Source: Puccinellia tenuiflora
Taxonomy: Eukaryota > Streptophyta > Magnoliopsida > Poales > Poaceae
Assembly: GCA_012064385.1 (NCBI GenBank)
Contig: QRDG01000519.1
Span: 1,726,624-1,790,623 of the forward strand
Length of the DNA stretch: 64,000 bases
Direction: 5' to 3'
The translations under genes and the position numbers were made by a program. A model generated the notes under the pieces. That model was not told the origin of the DNA. It ran no database searches and worked only from the letters and a program-made list of their open reading frames with translations. This document shows, in pieces, positions 1 to 13,700 of the stretch. Each line of letters starts with the position of its first letter. The first letter of the stretch is position 1.

Positions 1-87
1 TCGTATCGTAGTAGAGAGCACAAACCTTTGCATCTTTGCAATCATCTTTCTTGGTTGTTATTTGGCTTTTATCCATGTGAGAATTTA

Positions 88-500
88 GAGCTTGTGTTCA
101 TCTCCATACCAAGCTTTAGTTCATCAAAAACGGATTTCATGAATATCTTCTTGCGTTTTTGATATTGGAGGTTTTACCGGTTTGTCTCTTCTAAGAGAGG
201 TCAAACTCTCTCCTTATGATTTCCTCCTCACATGATGGACTATGATGTGTATATGCATGATCTTGTAGGGCTTGTGATTATCTTTGAAACAAGCCCACTA
301 TCATAGAAAACGGAGTCTTGATGAAAAACTTGTTGGTTTTTTATGTTGGAGAATTTACCGGTTGTTCCTTTTTAGAGAAAGTTTACCTTTCTACATTTGG
401 TTTTATTCTCCATTGTAGGACTATGATGTTTCTCTGCATGATCTTGTAGAGCTCTTCGTTGCGGTTCCAACGAGCCCAAGATCATCGAAATCGGAGTCCG
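88..500 (+). repeat. Diverged tandem repeat (~180 bp period) in LTR copy A
   Basis: Three successive units carry the order: GAGCTTGT-like start, an aagcttta/agcccaagATCATCgAAA segment, cGGAGTC..GATGAA, gttGGAGgtTTTACCGGtt, and a closing GACTATGATG...GCATGATCTTGTAG. Units run roughly 88-267, 268-447 and from 448 onward. The third unit is the one also kept at the start of copy B. Confidence 0.6.
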
Positions 501-554
501 GGTGAAAAAGTTATTGCAGTTTTCGTTTTGCTGTTTTTGCAGTTTTTCTGTAGG

Positions 555-675
555 CCGGAGTCTCCGGTCTGAAACTTTGTTTTTTCGTCGAACGGGTGGC
601 GCGGCTCTGTTGCCCTGCCGGAGACACCCCGGAATGACCCCGGAGTCTCCGGCCTGGGCAGACTGGAGTCTCCGG
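555..675. repeat. Clustered palindrome CCGGAGTCTCCGG
   Basis: The 13-base palindrome CCGGAGTCTCCGG occurs exactly at 555-567 and 640-652, with a shortened copy at 665-675. The cluster lies just upstream of the TATA-like box of LTR copy A. At the same place copy B carries an unrelated palindrome. Confidence 0.8.
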
Positions 676-1714
676 GGTAAGTTTCCTGCAACGGCTCTTT
701 TTCGTGGGGACCTATAAAAGGCCCCCTTCTCCCCCAAAGTGACCAGAGCTTCTTATCACGTCTTTACCCCCCATTGTTGACCTCTTGAAGCTTGGTTTTC
801 TCTCTATTCCTCCATGATTCTTGCCTCAAATTAGAGGGAAAAGAGAGAGGAGATCTAGATTTACATTTTCACCAATCCATCTCTCCTCTAAGTGAGGGGA
901 ACCCTTTGGATCTAGATCTTGGAGATTCATTTGTTGAGTTCTTCTTTGTTCTTCCTCTCTTCTCCCCCCATAAGCATTAGTTGCTTTTGGTGGGATTTGG
1001 GAGTGAAGGATTTGAGCACTTCTTGTGTTCTTGCCATTGCATTTGTTGCATAGGTTTGTGCTCTCCATGAGATTAAAGTTGAGAAGCTTGTTACTCTTGG
1101 GTGCATTGTGTTCCCAAGAGCTTTGTGCCTCTTGGGTGCATTGTGTACCCTAGACGGTTGGAGGATTCGCAAAGACTTCGAGTTGTGAAGCTTCGGGAAG
1201 ATTTGGGAGCCCCCAATTGAGTTGTGGGTGTGTGCCCCAAGAAAGTTGTAAAGGCTCCGGATTCCGCCTCGAAGGATTCCGATAGTGGAAGGTGAACCAA
1301 ACCCTTGGGTGCGGTTCATCGGATAATAGGGTGAGGCCTTTGTGGCATCTTGAGTAGGCCTCTTGTGGCGAGCTCACACCCCTCCAACGAGACGTACTCT
1401 CTTAACAAGGAGGAACTCCGGAATACATCCTCGTCTCCGCGTGCCTCGGTTATCTCTATACCCGAGCTTTTACTTATGCAATTTACATTGTGATAGCCTT
1501 CGTGCTTGAAGTTATATATCTTGCTATCACCTTGTTGCTTGCTTTGCTTAGCATAAGTTGTTGGTGCACATAGGTGAGCCTAGTAATTAGGTTGTTGGCT
1601 TGTTAATTTAAACACATAGTTTTATTCCGCAATTATCAAGCCTTTAAATAGAAAAAGTTTTAATCGCCTATTCACCCCCCTCTAGGCGACATCTAGGCAT
1701 AGTTTGTTCTTTCA

Positions 1715-3137
1715 ACTTCCTCCTCACATGATGGACTATGATGTTTCTCTGCATGATCTTGTAGATCTCTTCGTTGCGATTCCAACGAGCCCAAGATCAT
1801 CGAAAATAGAGTCCGGATGATTAAGTTATGATTTTTCTCGTACCGGTTGTTCTGCAGTTTTTTTTGTCCGACGGTAGTACCCCTGCGGCAGCGGTAGTAC
1901 CGCTACTCCTGGAGTGGAACTGCTGTTGCACAGCGGCTGGTACCGCTGGTGGTACCGCTGCGCCGTTTTTGCGTACTGGTATCCCTCCGGTACCCAGGCG
2001 GTAGCAGCCTCGTTCTACCGTTGGAAACTTCGTTTTCATTCAAAATGGCACCGGAGGTAGTACCACTGGCCCAGAGGTAGTACCGTCCCAGCGGTAGTAC
2101 CGCTATGCACGATTTCTACACATAACGGTCAGATTTCGGGGGGACCTATTTAAGGGGCCTTCTTCCCCAATGGTTCCCCATCTAAGGCAACACGTTTTTC
2201 TCTCTCTCTCCCACCCTTGTTGACCTTGGAAAGCTTGCCCCCTCTCAATCCCTCCAATGAATCTTGCATATTTTTGAGGGAAAAGTGAGAGGAGATCTAG
2301 ATCCACATTTCCACCAATCAATCTCTCCTCTAAGTAAGGGAACCTAGTGGATCTAGTTCTTGGAGTTCTTTTGTGGTTCTCCTCTTTGTTCTTCCTCTCT
2401 TATTCCCCCATAAGCATTTGTTGCTTTGTTGGAAGTTGAGAGTGAAGGATTTGAGCACTTGTGTTCTTGCCATTGCATTTGGTGCATCGTTTTGTGCTCT
2501 CCACGAAGATTCGTGGAATTTGAAGTTCGGGAAGCTTGTTACTCTTAGGTGCATTGTGTTCCCAAGAGCTTGTGCATCTTGGGTGCATTGTGTACCCTAG
2601 ACGGTTGGTTGTGTCGCGAAGACTTCGAGTTGTGAAGCTTCGGGCAAGGTTTGGGAGCCCCCGATTGAGTTGTGGGTGTGTGACCCAAGATCGTTGTAAA
2701 GGCTCCGGATTCCGATAGTGGAAGGTGAACCGAGCCTTTGTGACGAGGTTCATCGGAGAATAGGGTGAGGCCTTTGTGGCGTTGAGTAGGCCTGTTGTGG
2801 CGAGCTCACATCCATTCAACGAGACGTACTCCCTTAACAAGGAGGAACTCGGGAATACATCCTCGTCTCCGCGTGGCTCGGTTATTTCTATACCCGAGCT
2901 CTTTACTTATGCAATTTACATTGTGATATCCTTCGTGCTTGAAGTATTATATCTTGCTATCACCTTGTTGTTATCTTGCTTCGCATAAGTTGTTGGTGCA
3001 TATAAGTAAACCTAGTATATTAGTTTTTGTGCTTGATAAATTAAACGCTAGTTTTATTCCACATTTACCAAGCCATCAACGTAAAAGTTTTAAATCGCCT
3101 ATTCACCCCCACTCTAGGCGACGTCCTTGTCCTTTCA
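1715..3137 (+). mobile_element. LTR-like sequence, copy B (5' truncated)
   Basis: This second member of the same LTR family begins abruptly at a point corresponding to about base 410 of copy A and ends TTTCA at 3137. It carries CCTATTTAAGG near 2143-2153 in place of the TATA box and the same 3' motif at about 3096-3122. It matches copy A except in the palindrome-rich block upstream of the TATA region. The abrupt start right after the CA end of copy A suggests that copy A inserted into copy B. Confidence 0.7.
1868..2106. repeat. Clustered palindromic motif GCGGTAGTACCGC
   Basis: About ten variants of GGTAGTACC or GGTACC, several in the full palindromic form GCGGTAGTACCGC(T), lie between 1868 and 2106. 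The block replaces the GGAGTCTCC cluster of copy A and sits just upstream of the putative transcription start of copy B. Confidence 0.75.
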
Positions 3138-4764
3138 ATTTGTGCCTTTGTCTCGGAGTCAGTCGGTTGGTTGTCGTGATAAGACCCCAACGGACCAACG
3201 CACCGGAGCAACAATTGTCGTCATGGATAAGAAACACGGATGGGAAGGGCAATATGAGCAACTACACCAACGAACACGAACACCGACCACACCCTAGGAG
3301 ATCCGACGGAAAGACGTTTGAACTGTAGGAATCATATATAGATAGAAATATTTTATTGATTTAAACCAAGATTCGTATGTTTTCCATATGGTACCATGGA
3401 AGTTTTAGTTCAAAGTTACTCCTATAAAAGTGACATCATGTCAATAACTTATTTATTATGAATTTCTGGTGTCCCTCGAATGAAATAGAAAAACATTTCA
3501 GGTTTATGTGCTCTTGGATGTTAGTCACATCACGGTTATTATTACGAACTTGTGTCCTTGGATTCAAATAGAAAAATACTTCATGGTTATGTGCTCTTGG
3601 ATGGTAGTCACATCACACGAGTAATCAAAACAAGGTTCGACGCTCTTTGTGCCTAGTTAAGGTGGATTTTTATTTTAGTAGAAGGTGACTTTCTTGTCGA
3701 TAACAAGACGCAGGTGGTGATCTCGTAAATATTGATTTTTTTTTTTGAAGAATCGTAAATATTGATGGAATGCAGATCACACTCGGCGGTTTCCAACTAG
3801 AAATATTATCAAATAAGAAGATAAGTCCACGCAACTAAAGCCCATATCAACCCATTTTGTTGATCTTCTTCCGAGCAGCAAACTCCAAGAAAAGAAACGA
3901 AGGGACGAGACACCCTCTTCCTCTTCCCCACGAATGAAATTAATGAATGGAACCCAAGCAGTTCGTTCATCCTATTAAATTTCTTCGACCATCATGACCA
4001 ACTTCATGAACAGTACATCGTTCTTAGATGCATCCCTCTGTACCTACAGTTTCACCAAGTTTCTTATCATAAACTTAATGGAACTATCTGAAATGTGATG
4101 TGGGGATTGATACGGGATTACGAAGACTACACCGGATTGATTTTTTACAAGTAGATAGAAGGTTCATTTTCGCAAACATAACCAGAAAACCAAAATATCT
4201 TAGGCGTCTCTTCTCAATCCAATATCCAAAGTCACTGGACTACTATATAAGAGCATGAGTACACTCTCAAGGCTCTGGAGGGAGTAGTGGAGGAGCAGGA
4301 GCAGGAAAGGATGGTGAAATGATCACGAAGACAGGTTGAAGACAAGATGGCATGTGGATCCCAATGTGCGGTGGCATTGGTAATTAATCCTTGTCATAGA
4401 AGTAATATGGAACAGAGGGAGTAGGAACTAAAACCACGGCAACTATTTGGAACGGAGGGAGCACTACATAACAGAAACGTGTTAGAAAAAAAAAAAGAGC
4501 CTCATTCCATTCGGTCCATCAAACTCTAGATAACATCATACAACACCCACCGACTAAACCGAAGTTGATGCAGTCAGGGATCAAAAAAGGCAAAAGCTTA
4601 CGTTGATTATTCCTCCATCTGCACATGCAGCAACTTCCATATCGCCATCAAAATCCGATAGGCGCCCAGGCCTACCAATGGCATGGGAGCTGAGTGATTT
4701 CCGTGTAACATATCAGATCACCACTGCAGAGGGCTACCGAGTTCAGTGTCCAGACAGGCTACTC
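3138..4764. other. Intergenic DNA downstream of the pTAC3 gene
   Basis: No coding region is supported. The stretch contains a short tandem duplication (3470-3615) and two Stowaway-like ends near 4399-4464 (GGAACAGAGGGAGTA and GGAACGGAGGGAGCAC), probably MITE remnants. The last part, next to 4765, should hold the pTAC3 3' UTR. I could not place a polyadenylation site. Confidence 0.6.
3470..3615. repeat. Short tandem duplication, ~64 bp units
   Basis: A segment ending TATGTGCTCTTGGATG(t/g)TAGTCACATCAC occurs at about 3470-3533 and again at 3552-3615, about 82 bp apart, with a handful of differences. It is non-coding. Confidence 0.7.
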
Positions 4765-7700
4765 CTACTCGGTTGGTGGTTGGAGTGCAGAGTTCCCGTT
4801 CCCGGACTGTTTCGCTGCGAGAACCCTGTCCAAGGTCTCGTCCAGGACCTTGATTCCATTCGTCTCCATTTCTGCGACTACAGCAATGGCTGCGTCGATC
4901 TCCTCCAGATCAAGGCACAGCAAGATTACTTCATCGTACAATGGGCTGAGTCCAGTGAAAGAGAAGAGAAGGTATATCAGTCATACAGAATAACACCAGG
5001 GCACACGTACAAAAATTATCTGACAGCTCCAGTTCACGGATTACGTAATGAAAATTATCTGACAGTAGCAAACATAGTTCCAACAGGAAATGGGCAAGAA
5101 CTCACAGACGTAACTTATTTAATGCAGCATTAGCAATCACCGCCATTAATTGGTTCACAAAAAGTACAAGAGCAGAAATTCGACATTTACCTTCCAAATT
5201 TATGGCCCAGGCTATGTGTTGTTTGCAATATTGTAATGAAAGCAGAGGGGACTGGAGCTCTCATCGCTGCGCGCAGTATAATGGCACAATCTCCAATAGT
5301 CGGAATACCGCCCAGCTCTATTACCTGAAATTCAATAAAGTAGTCATATGACACAGTTCTAATGTCAGACATTTATAACAATTTTGGAAGCCCAAAAAAA
5401 CCGACACAATAGCATATCACTAATCAGGCTACCCTAGAAAACAAGCAAAAAAAATATTAGTAAAATAATCAACGTCTTTAACTTGAAGATACTCAAGTAA
5501 ACAAATGAATATGTGCATGGCGTCCCGTAGTCTGCAGAACTGCAGAGGCCCACAGCTTTCTGAGAGAAGATGGTTAACCAACGAAAGACATAGAGTCAAC
5601 GGCACAACATCATATCAGGGGAAACGACTCTAAAAATTCAGCTAGAGAACCCACAATACCTTATTCATTATCTTAATAGCCAACTCAACCTCCCATTCTT
5701 GTGACCATTTGCGTGGCATCTTATTCTTAAGCTCTTTCTCCCATGTCCATCCCCAGGCATCTGCAGTAGTGTACATATCTGCTACATCAAACATTCGTGT
5801 CTCGCGCATAACCTTGAAAGCTTCAATTGGATCTTCAGGAAACCAATCTTCATCATCATCAATCTACAGAGACAGGAAAAATGCTTCAGAAACTGTAACA
5901 AACACTGAAAAAAATAGATCTTATTGCTTATTTCCAACTTACATAACAAATGGACACAACTTGTATCTAACAAAGGCTACTAACATGAACTTCCAATTAG
6001 AAGAAACAACGAACATAGTTTTGCTTTGATTTATTGACCAAAGCCAAAAAAAAAAAAATCCCGAGTATATCTTTCCAAACCTTACTTTTACTGTTGATAA
6101 GTTAAAATGAGAATACATATACAAAATATAAAATGTACATTTACTTCCGTTCAGATCTGCATTGAAGTTAAAATTTCTTGCAACGGTATGCCGCATCTGA
6201 CCCTATTGAGATGTCTGGGAAGTTTCAGTTCACTAGACAATAAAAAGAATTAACTGCGCTGGAAGGTCCAGAGAAAGCCTTAAATTTCCTAGATTGAGAA
6301 GTATGATATCGAAAGCTTATGAATTCAAAGAAAAGTTGCACATACTTTAAAACATGCTGACACATAGTTCCATACCTCGGGTATTTTTTTTAACTTCTTC
6401 GTCGAACCAGATGTCTTCTCTAGATCCTTCAATAACTGGACTCCTATCATTTGAAGATGCTGATTTGGCCCTTTTGCTGGTTTGTCCTTAGTCTCATCAT
6501 CACCAGCTTGATTTCCTGTTCGCTCAGTGACCTCCTCATCATCTATCTCATCTTCCTCTGCTTCTTTGGCGTCATCATCATCATCGTCATCATCGTCGTC
6601 ATCTTCATCTAACTCGTCATCTAAACCTAGATCTTCTTCTTTGCTATCTTCTTCACAAAGATGGTTTCGAGTTTCTCCCAGAAAACGCCGTTTCCAGAAC
6701 TCCGTATTTCCATCTTCTAGCTTGATCCGTGAGATCCATTCATCTAACTCTTCGTCAACCTATCAAGAGTGTGATATTAAAGAACTATAGAATAATTGAC
6801 ACAATTATCTGATAACAGTGTTACCCTGTCACGTTGTAACGATAATAGCCAAAACAATTAACAAAAATATTGTTCGCATTGCCTACCTCTTCGTCATCTT
6901 CCACGGGAGGAACCCAAAGTGGTATACCACGTGAACGATTAATTCTCCTGGCCTTTTGAACTCGTTGGTAAAGGACCTGTCTAGTTCCATCTGTAGGCAA
7001 CCCTTGCGCCTCCAGTTCAATTTTCAACTCAGATACTACCATTTTGCTGGCTGCCTTGGGCTTAACAACATTTTTCTTTGGCCCTACAACTAATTTCTTT
7101 AATCTTTCGACTACTCTTCGTACATCATCTTCAGATACATCACCTAGAATACCAGGACCTTCATTCCGCAATGTAATTAAGAGTCTGCGGTGATATAACT
7201 TCAATTCCTCAAAGCACCGCAGTTTAAAAGATGACTCTATAGGATTTGAATAGGCAAATCCAAATTCATCTGGATCTAAAGGAGTTTTCCCTCTGCGAGG
7301 CACCCAACGTTTGCGCTCACCTGTAAGACCTCCTTCTTCGATATATCTGCATGACCAACACAGATGGAAATATTGTAAATTAAAATGAAAGGAGTAAAAC
7401 ACAAAATTTGCAGTTGCAGGTATCAGATCTCTGAAGAGTTGCAGCCACAAAGATTTCCAGTCCAACAGCAATACTTGTTATTAATATTCTAAACCTTTAT
7501 TCGATCATCTTGTGTTGTTGCTAAATAGTACACTACTCAGCATGAACTTTAGTACCATTAGTAACATGAAGACACAATCCATGGATACACTTTGTCTGGA
7601 CATTCTGGCCCACAAAAGGATTAGAACGTTAAGGTGATTTACTACTAAGTACTTAATAGGTGTCAAAAACACATGTGCAGCATCCAGTATTCAATATATG

Positions 7701-10700
7701 CAAATTTGGAGTCTCCCACTGGTTTGTGAGGTCACCGTGGACGTTCTTTTGACCGAAGGCACAAACCACTGGTTTGTGAGGCCACCATGGACGTTCATTT
7801 GACTGAATGCTGTAGGGTAGGCTGGCAACAAATTTGTTACTCCCTCCGTTCCTAAATATAAGATGTTTTAGCTATTTCAATATGGGCTACATACGGAGTG
7901 AAATGAATGAACTCATACGAATCAGAAAAGTGCTTACAAACACCTTATATTTTGGAACGGAGGGAGTACTTGGTTTACAAGAGTATGTACAACGGGCCGG
8001 TGGGAAAGAATATATAAGAGTGATAGCTCAAGATGTAATTACATGGTTAAGCTAGAGAATCTATCTAAGCTAGCAGAGGAGCCTTAAGCTCATCCCTAAA
8101 TCTATGAGACTAAAGGACAGACCCAAGTGCACAGAGGCTCCCACACAAGGTGGGGTTTGGGGAGGGATTATAGGAACCTAGTCTTACCCCTGCAAAGTGC
8201 AGTGCAGTGAGGCTGGTTCGAACCCAGAACCTCTTGGCACAAGTGGGGAGGACCTCACCACTGCACCAAGGCCTGCCCTCCCTAAATCTATGAGACTGCT
8301 TGATTAAATCTTTCTTAAAGCAAGCTTCCAGGAAGAGAAACCGGGACCAGTGTTTTCAATAAATTGCAATTTCTTTGTTTCAGAATGTGCCATGCCGCCG
8401 CATTGAAGACTTCAAAGAAGAAAGGTTGCAAAGGTGTTACAGCTTGAGTGGAGGGTCTCCCAAATATAGCCAGAGATTTGCCAATGTATGGCTAATAGAT
8501 TCCAGCATGCAAGACTGAAAGAGCATTGAAAGAAAAGACACGATTCGTGATATTGGTGGCAGTGTAGTTCCTTGTGATTAGCAATGTCCCTGGTGTTGAG
8601 ACAGTCCTGTAGCATCAGCCAGATGAAAGCTTTATGTCTGCGCATTCTTTTGCATTTCCAGGTCCATTTAAGGGGATTGCGGGCTTGTGTGACTCTGAAA
8701 GTCCAAGTGTATATTCTTTTGGCACGATATGTGCTGCTGCCGTAGATGTAACTCTGAATATCATTGTAGATCTTGAAGCTCGTCGAAAGCTTGTCACGCC
8801 ATGGTGATGGTATATGTATTTTATATATGAAAAGCACATGCAATCAAGCAGAAAAAAAAAGAGACGGGCTACAAAATCCAGAAAAAAACATTCAGCCATC
8901 AATCTGGTGAATCCTCTTATAATTAATGGACCATAACCGATAAATCTTCATGATTGCACCTAAACACCATATGGCTATTGATGATTGATCTGGTACTGGC
9001 CTAGTCCAACTTAGTAGCTCACCCAACAAACATGATAGGTACAAGGGAGTTAGATGGGCACAAATGAAGAACCGAAAAACTAGCATGTGAGCTTGGCACA
9101 TACATAGATAAATTAATGTTGCATGTTATGGTCCAAGACAGCAATATCTTCGCTATGTATACCAAACCCTTTCAGAAAAACTATGTACACGTTCCATCAC
9201 CAAGAAGATAGTTGACAATTTGGCATAACATGTGATCAATAGAACAGATAAATCATCCTGAACAGTAAGAACCTAAAACCTCTCAAAGTCATACCTGGCT
9301 ACATAATCAATTTCAAAGCCAACATCAGCTTCTTCTTGTAATGGTTCTATCCAAGAGCTCACCAGTGTGCGGTATTTTCGGTTTAAAAACATTGCTCGCG
9401 GTGCAATAGTCTGGCCGTCGGCCGCCATTGCTTCTAATGCCTCAAGCAACTCATCAGCTCTTCCTGGTTATAAAAATAAGTTACCTGCTCAGGAAAGTAC
9501 TAAATGTTCACAATAATGCAAAGGCTCCTATAAGTATAGAACACAAATAGTAGATTTTCATGGAATACAGAGGGGTGAACTAGTGTTGTGTCAAAGTAAT
9601 AAACATAAGGGTGAAAACTCACCGTCAAGGCACAACGATCGTAGATAAAGAGAAAGTGGATCACCACAATTCCCTTCATTGTACAGAACTTTTGTTCCTC
9701 CAGGAATTCTCCGTAAAGCACGAAAATGCCTGATTGCTTCATTAACCATACAGTACTTTGTAAAGCATTCAACTAACAACCTGAGAATAGTAGCTGATCA
9801 TCAAGTCACTGTTTTGGAAAAAACATAAATAACAAGAAATATGAGAGTCGACAAACTAGAAATAAGAACATTACTATTGATATTCAGAAACCAAACATAG
9901 ACACAATAAACTTAGATCCTTTGAGACACGTAAGCTCTTAAAATACTGGCTATTCTACAATGGAAGTTCTTACGCATAAGTTCTTGCATTAGGCTGAATA
10001 CGTTTGTAGTCCTCCACCATCATCCCGAGTAGTTCTGCCACATCCGGAGCCCTGCAGACGATAAGACACCATAAATAAAGACAACAAAGAAAAGAGTCAT
10101 ACTTAATAACAGTCAAAATCATGAAAAGACTCAAACACGGATCAGAATGCAAAATGTTTACACAAACAAATTGTGAGCATCATGACTATTCCAAGATTCA
10201 TTCTCAAGAAAGAAAAGTGAAAGTGCATCTAGTGCCCCCTAGTGGGTTTTGATAGTTAATGATGAAAGATTAAGAGACTAATCATTTAGTGAGTGTATAC
10301 ATGGGTTTAGTCCCAAATGTAATGGCTTAACCAGCAGTTGTCAATCCCTAAAGAGTTGATGTGGAAGGATGTGAGGCTAGAAGATTATAGATAGTTTTAT
10401 AGTCCTTTTGGTGGTTCCAAGAATCATATTGAGTACAACACAAAGCTGTACTATAAACTTATAAAGAGGGATAAGATACCTAAGCTGGTGGATGAATCTT
10501 GATGTTGCTCGGTTAGGATTCAAACGTTTTCGAGCATATATCCTTTGACATCTCTTCAAGACAAGGAATTTGTGATTCTTGGTGATACCGGTTTTGAAAT
10601 CGGGTGTACAGAGATAGGCCTCTGTTGCGAGGGTTGAGACTTAGCAAGGTTAAGTTGCTTCAGCCTCGTAGAGCTTCAATAGCAGAATCACCGGTGTAAA

Positions 10701-13700
10701 AACTGGTGCTACCGAGAAAGTCCAATGTCAGGAGTTAGGGAACTCTGTCCTTTAGGCTTGCCCTAGGTATTGTGCTTTTGAATTCCGTGCAACCAGTTTT
10801 GAGGCCGGTGCTTCCGGGAAACGCTCCTATTGTTGTTAGCCAAGACCTGGTTCGATAGTACCAGCATTCTGTTCTGGACTTGGACATATATTGAGCGTGC
10901 GTGTTGCCGGTTTGCTTCATGTGTGACAGGGTTTGGAGTCTGTTGAACGGTGTAAGCCGTGTTTTAAAATCTTGGTGACACCGAGTCTCAGGTCAGCATC
11001 ACCGGGAAATGGTTCTGGAATTGGCTATACGGAGCAAATCATCAATCCCAGTGTGACCATATTCCTTTCGGAACTACCGAGTTTGAGCGAAGCCTTTTCC
11101 GCTGCGACTCGTATGACTTCAGAGTTAGAGATCTGACTGTTCGTTTGTATCTCGGTGTAACCGGTTTTGAAGCCAGTGCTTCCAAAGAAGAAATCTTTGA
11201 CCTACCGGTTCTTTTCTCCTGGCAACCTATATAGACCCGACCCCTCAGGCTAGGGTAGGACTTTGAGCTATTGGTTCCTCAGTCCTGCACTTTGCGTGAA
11301 AGCCTCCTCTTGTTCTGGAGTCCCGTCTTAAGAGATGAAATCTTTGTGAGTGTGATTGAGCTTTAATTGAGCATCAAGCAAGAGCACCTTCTGTCCTAGA
11401 GATCTTGGTCTATAACTCTTGGAGATTTGGCAACTCCTAGCCAGCTAGGCATTGATTGAGAGCTTCCATCTTGTAGATCCACCTAAAAAAGTTTGTAAAG
11501 GTCTGGGGATCACCCAAGATCTCCGTGAGTGATTGGGCTCAAGGAGGAGAAGGAGAAGGTGCAGTCTAAGTGACTATGGGGCTACGTGCCCAAGCCTCTC
11601 CAACGAAGACGTTGTTCCAAAAACTTGAACTTCAGAGTACATCTTGTGTCTTCGCATCTAGCTCTTTACTTGCTTGCAACCTTTACCGTGTTCTTGCTTT
11701 TTGCTAGATCTTGCAAGTTTAAGTAGATCTAATCTGCTTAAAATTTGATAATCTCCTATTCACCCTCCACTAGTCGATAGACCTTGATTTTTCAAAAAAC
11801 GTGAAAGCTTAAATGTGAACTAGGTGAAAGATTCACAAAAACAGAAGAAGCGAAAGCTGCAAAAACATTTTCGTGAAGAATATGAATGAGACTTGCACAT
11901 ATTTCCATTCAAAAGGGGAGCATACAAATGCTACAGTTGTGGCCTTTCGATGCTACACACCGCAGACAGAACATGAAGTAGGGAACCAAAAGCCTAGATA
12001 CAGCTTCTTAAAAAGGTCCTAGATACAGTGCCTACTGCCTAAAGCAAATACTTAACGACCTATCTCCTCTTGGAACATGCTGCAGATCCTACATTTACAC
12101 TGCTATTGATGGCAGAGAAGGTAGATGCTCCCTCACTCCTTCGGTCAACATGACATGCTTCTTTTCGATGTTTGTACAAGTTTAAGAAATAGTAGCTAGC
12201 GAGGATACATGCCATGAGCAAGCAACATGAGATACCGTTACAATTTTTAGAGCTTTCCTTGCATGTGCCATGGAGCTATAACTATCCAATATCCATTTGT
12301 TTCTTTTACCTCGACTCATCTGTTTCAAATTTCAGCTTTGATACAAATAAACATGACTGTGTTGACAACCTGACTAGTTTAAACAGGGAAAATAGAACAA
12401 AGCAACATAAATAGCAGAAACATACATGGAAATAAATATTGGGCATACCTGTCATGGGACGTAGCTCTAGTAAATGCCTGTATAACCCAATTATAAGACT
12501 CGGTATCCGGTTTCATGTAATCTACAATGAGAAGGAAGAATCAGTCTGAAATTTTATTTTAGTTTCAACAAGAGGGAGGAATCAGCATCTAGTTTACATG
12601 AGAACGTCATGATTGCATGTGTGACATAAGTTAGCCAGATATTTTCGTTTCCCTTGTACAAGAAGGGTAGTTTTACTGCTGTTGTGATACATCAAATATT
12701 GTAGCAGCAGGGTGGGCAATGCCGTTGGAAAACCAGTGAACTAAATGCCAACAATCCAAAAGAACATTTGGTGCACTTGTTTCCACATAAGCTACATTTG
12801 CAATAAGGACTAAGGCCCAAACCACATGCTAGTTCTGTAAAAGGGAGTCCAATGGGATAATCTCTTAGGCAATCAAGTACTCCTATTCTGATCATCTGTG
12901 CTTTCTCTTATCTACCGGTTACCTTTCTACAACTTGCGAGCCATAGTGCAATCACATTGCCAATGGCCCCAGCCACAGGTGAACATCTAGGGAATCTCCG
13001 CCACCACTAAGTCCACATTGTCCTTACAATCTACAATCCATAATCCCATTGCATCAACTAAAAACTACTCGCAGGTATTGATACATTCAATAGTTCCATC
13101 ACATAACAGTTTCAGAAACAACAGCTATAAGTAGACAAATAACAAAACAGTAAAAACCAACTGCCAAAAATAAATAGAAAATACACGTGTAAAGTCCGAA
13201 CAATGGTTAAACATGCACACTGTATGCTAAACGAATCGTCTACCCCAACGATGCTTACCAGTACCACACCCGCGTACATACAAGGTATGTACGAACTTTA
13301 TGTGAAGGCAATATTTTGACATCTTAAATGTAATGCAAAGCCATATATGGTAAAGAAACAACATTCGGTGAAGCAAATATGGCTAGACTTTCTGAAACAA
13401 AACATGGCTAAGATATTGAGGCACACTCAATAAAATGAAAACAAAAAACATAACAGAAAATTGGTGAAAATGAAAGGCATACCTTCACCTCCATATTCCA
13501 TATTTTCATAAGTTGTAAAGGCTATTTCAGGAATTCCACACGTAGCCTGAACAAAATGAACTTCTTTTAAAAGAACTGATTATATTCTTCATGAATGTAA
13601 AGATAGCATAAACACATGCACCATCTTTCTAAAGCAGACAATATCGTGTCTGAGGAGTTCCTAGTGTAATGGCAGTTTAACTTTAAACAGCTGATGTCGG

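Larger units (their letters stand above)
1..1714 (+). mobile_element. LTR-like sequence, copy A (5' end outside window)
   Basis: This is the 3' part of a long LTR-like sequence ending TTTCA at 1714. It has a TATA-like CCTATAAAAGG near 710-720. Near its end is the motif CGCCTATTCACCCC...CTAGGCGAC (about 1664-1690), which is also found in copy B (1715-3137) and, diverged, in the LTR inside the pTAC3 gene. Bases 700-1714 align closely with 2139-3137. The first 500 bases hold three diverged tandem units of about 180 bp, each ending near GCATGATCTTGTAG. No gag or pol is seen. I do not name the family. Confidence 0.7.

Noticed and set aside
4399..4464. Possible complete Stowaway MITE
   Set aside because: Both visible ends have the same orientation, so these are remnants and not one intact element.
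4603..5133. 176-codon plus-strand ORF
   Set aside because: It lies antisense to the last exons of the pTAC3 gene, whose minus-strand reading gives conserved protein and proper splice sites.
8206..8280. Possible tRNA gene (B-box GGTTCGAACC)
   Set aside because: No cloverleaf can be formed; the sequence is the tRNA-derived head of an Au-type SINE with a target duplication.
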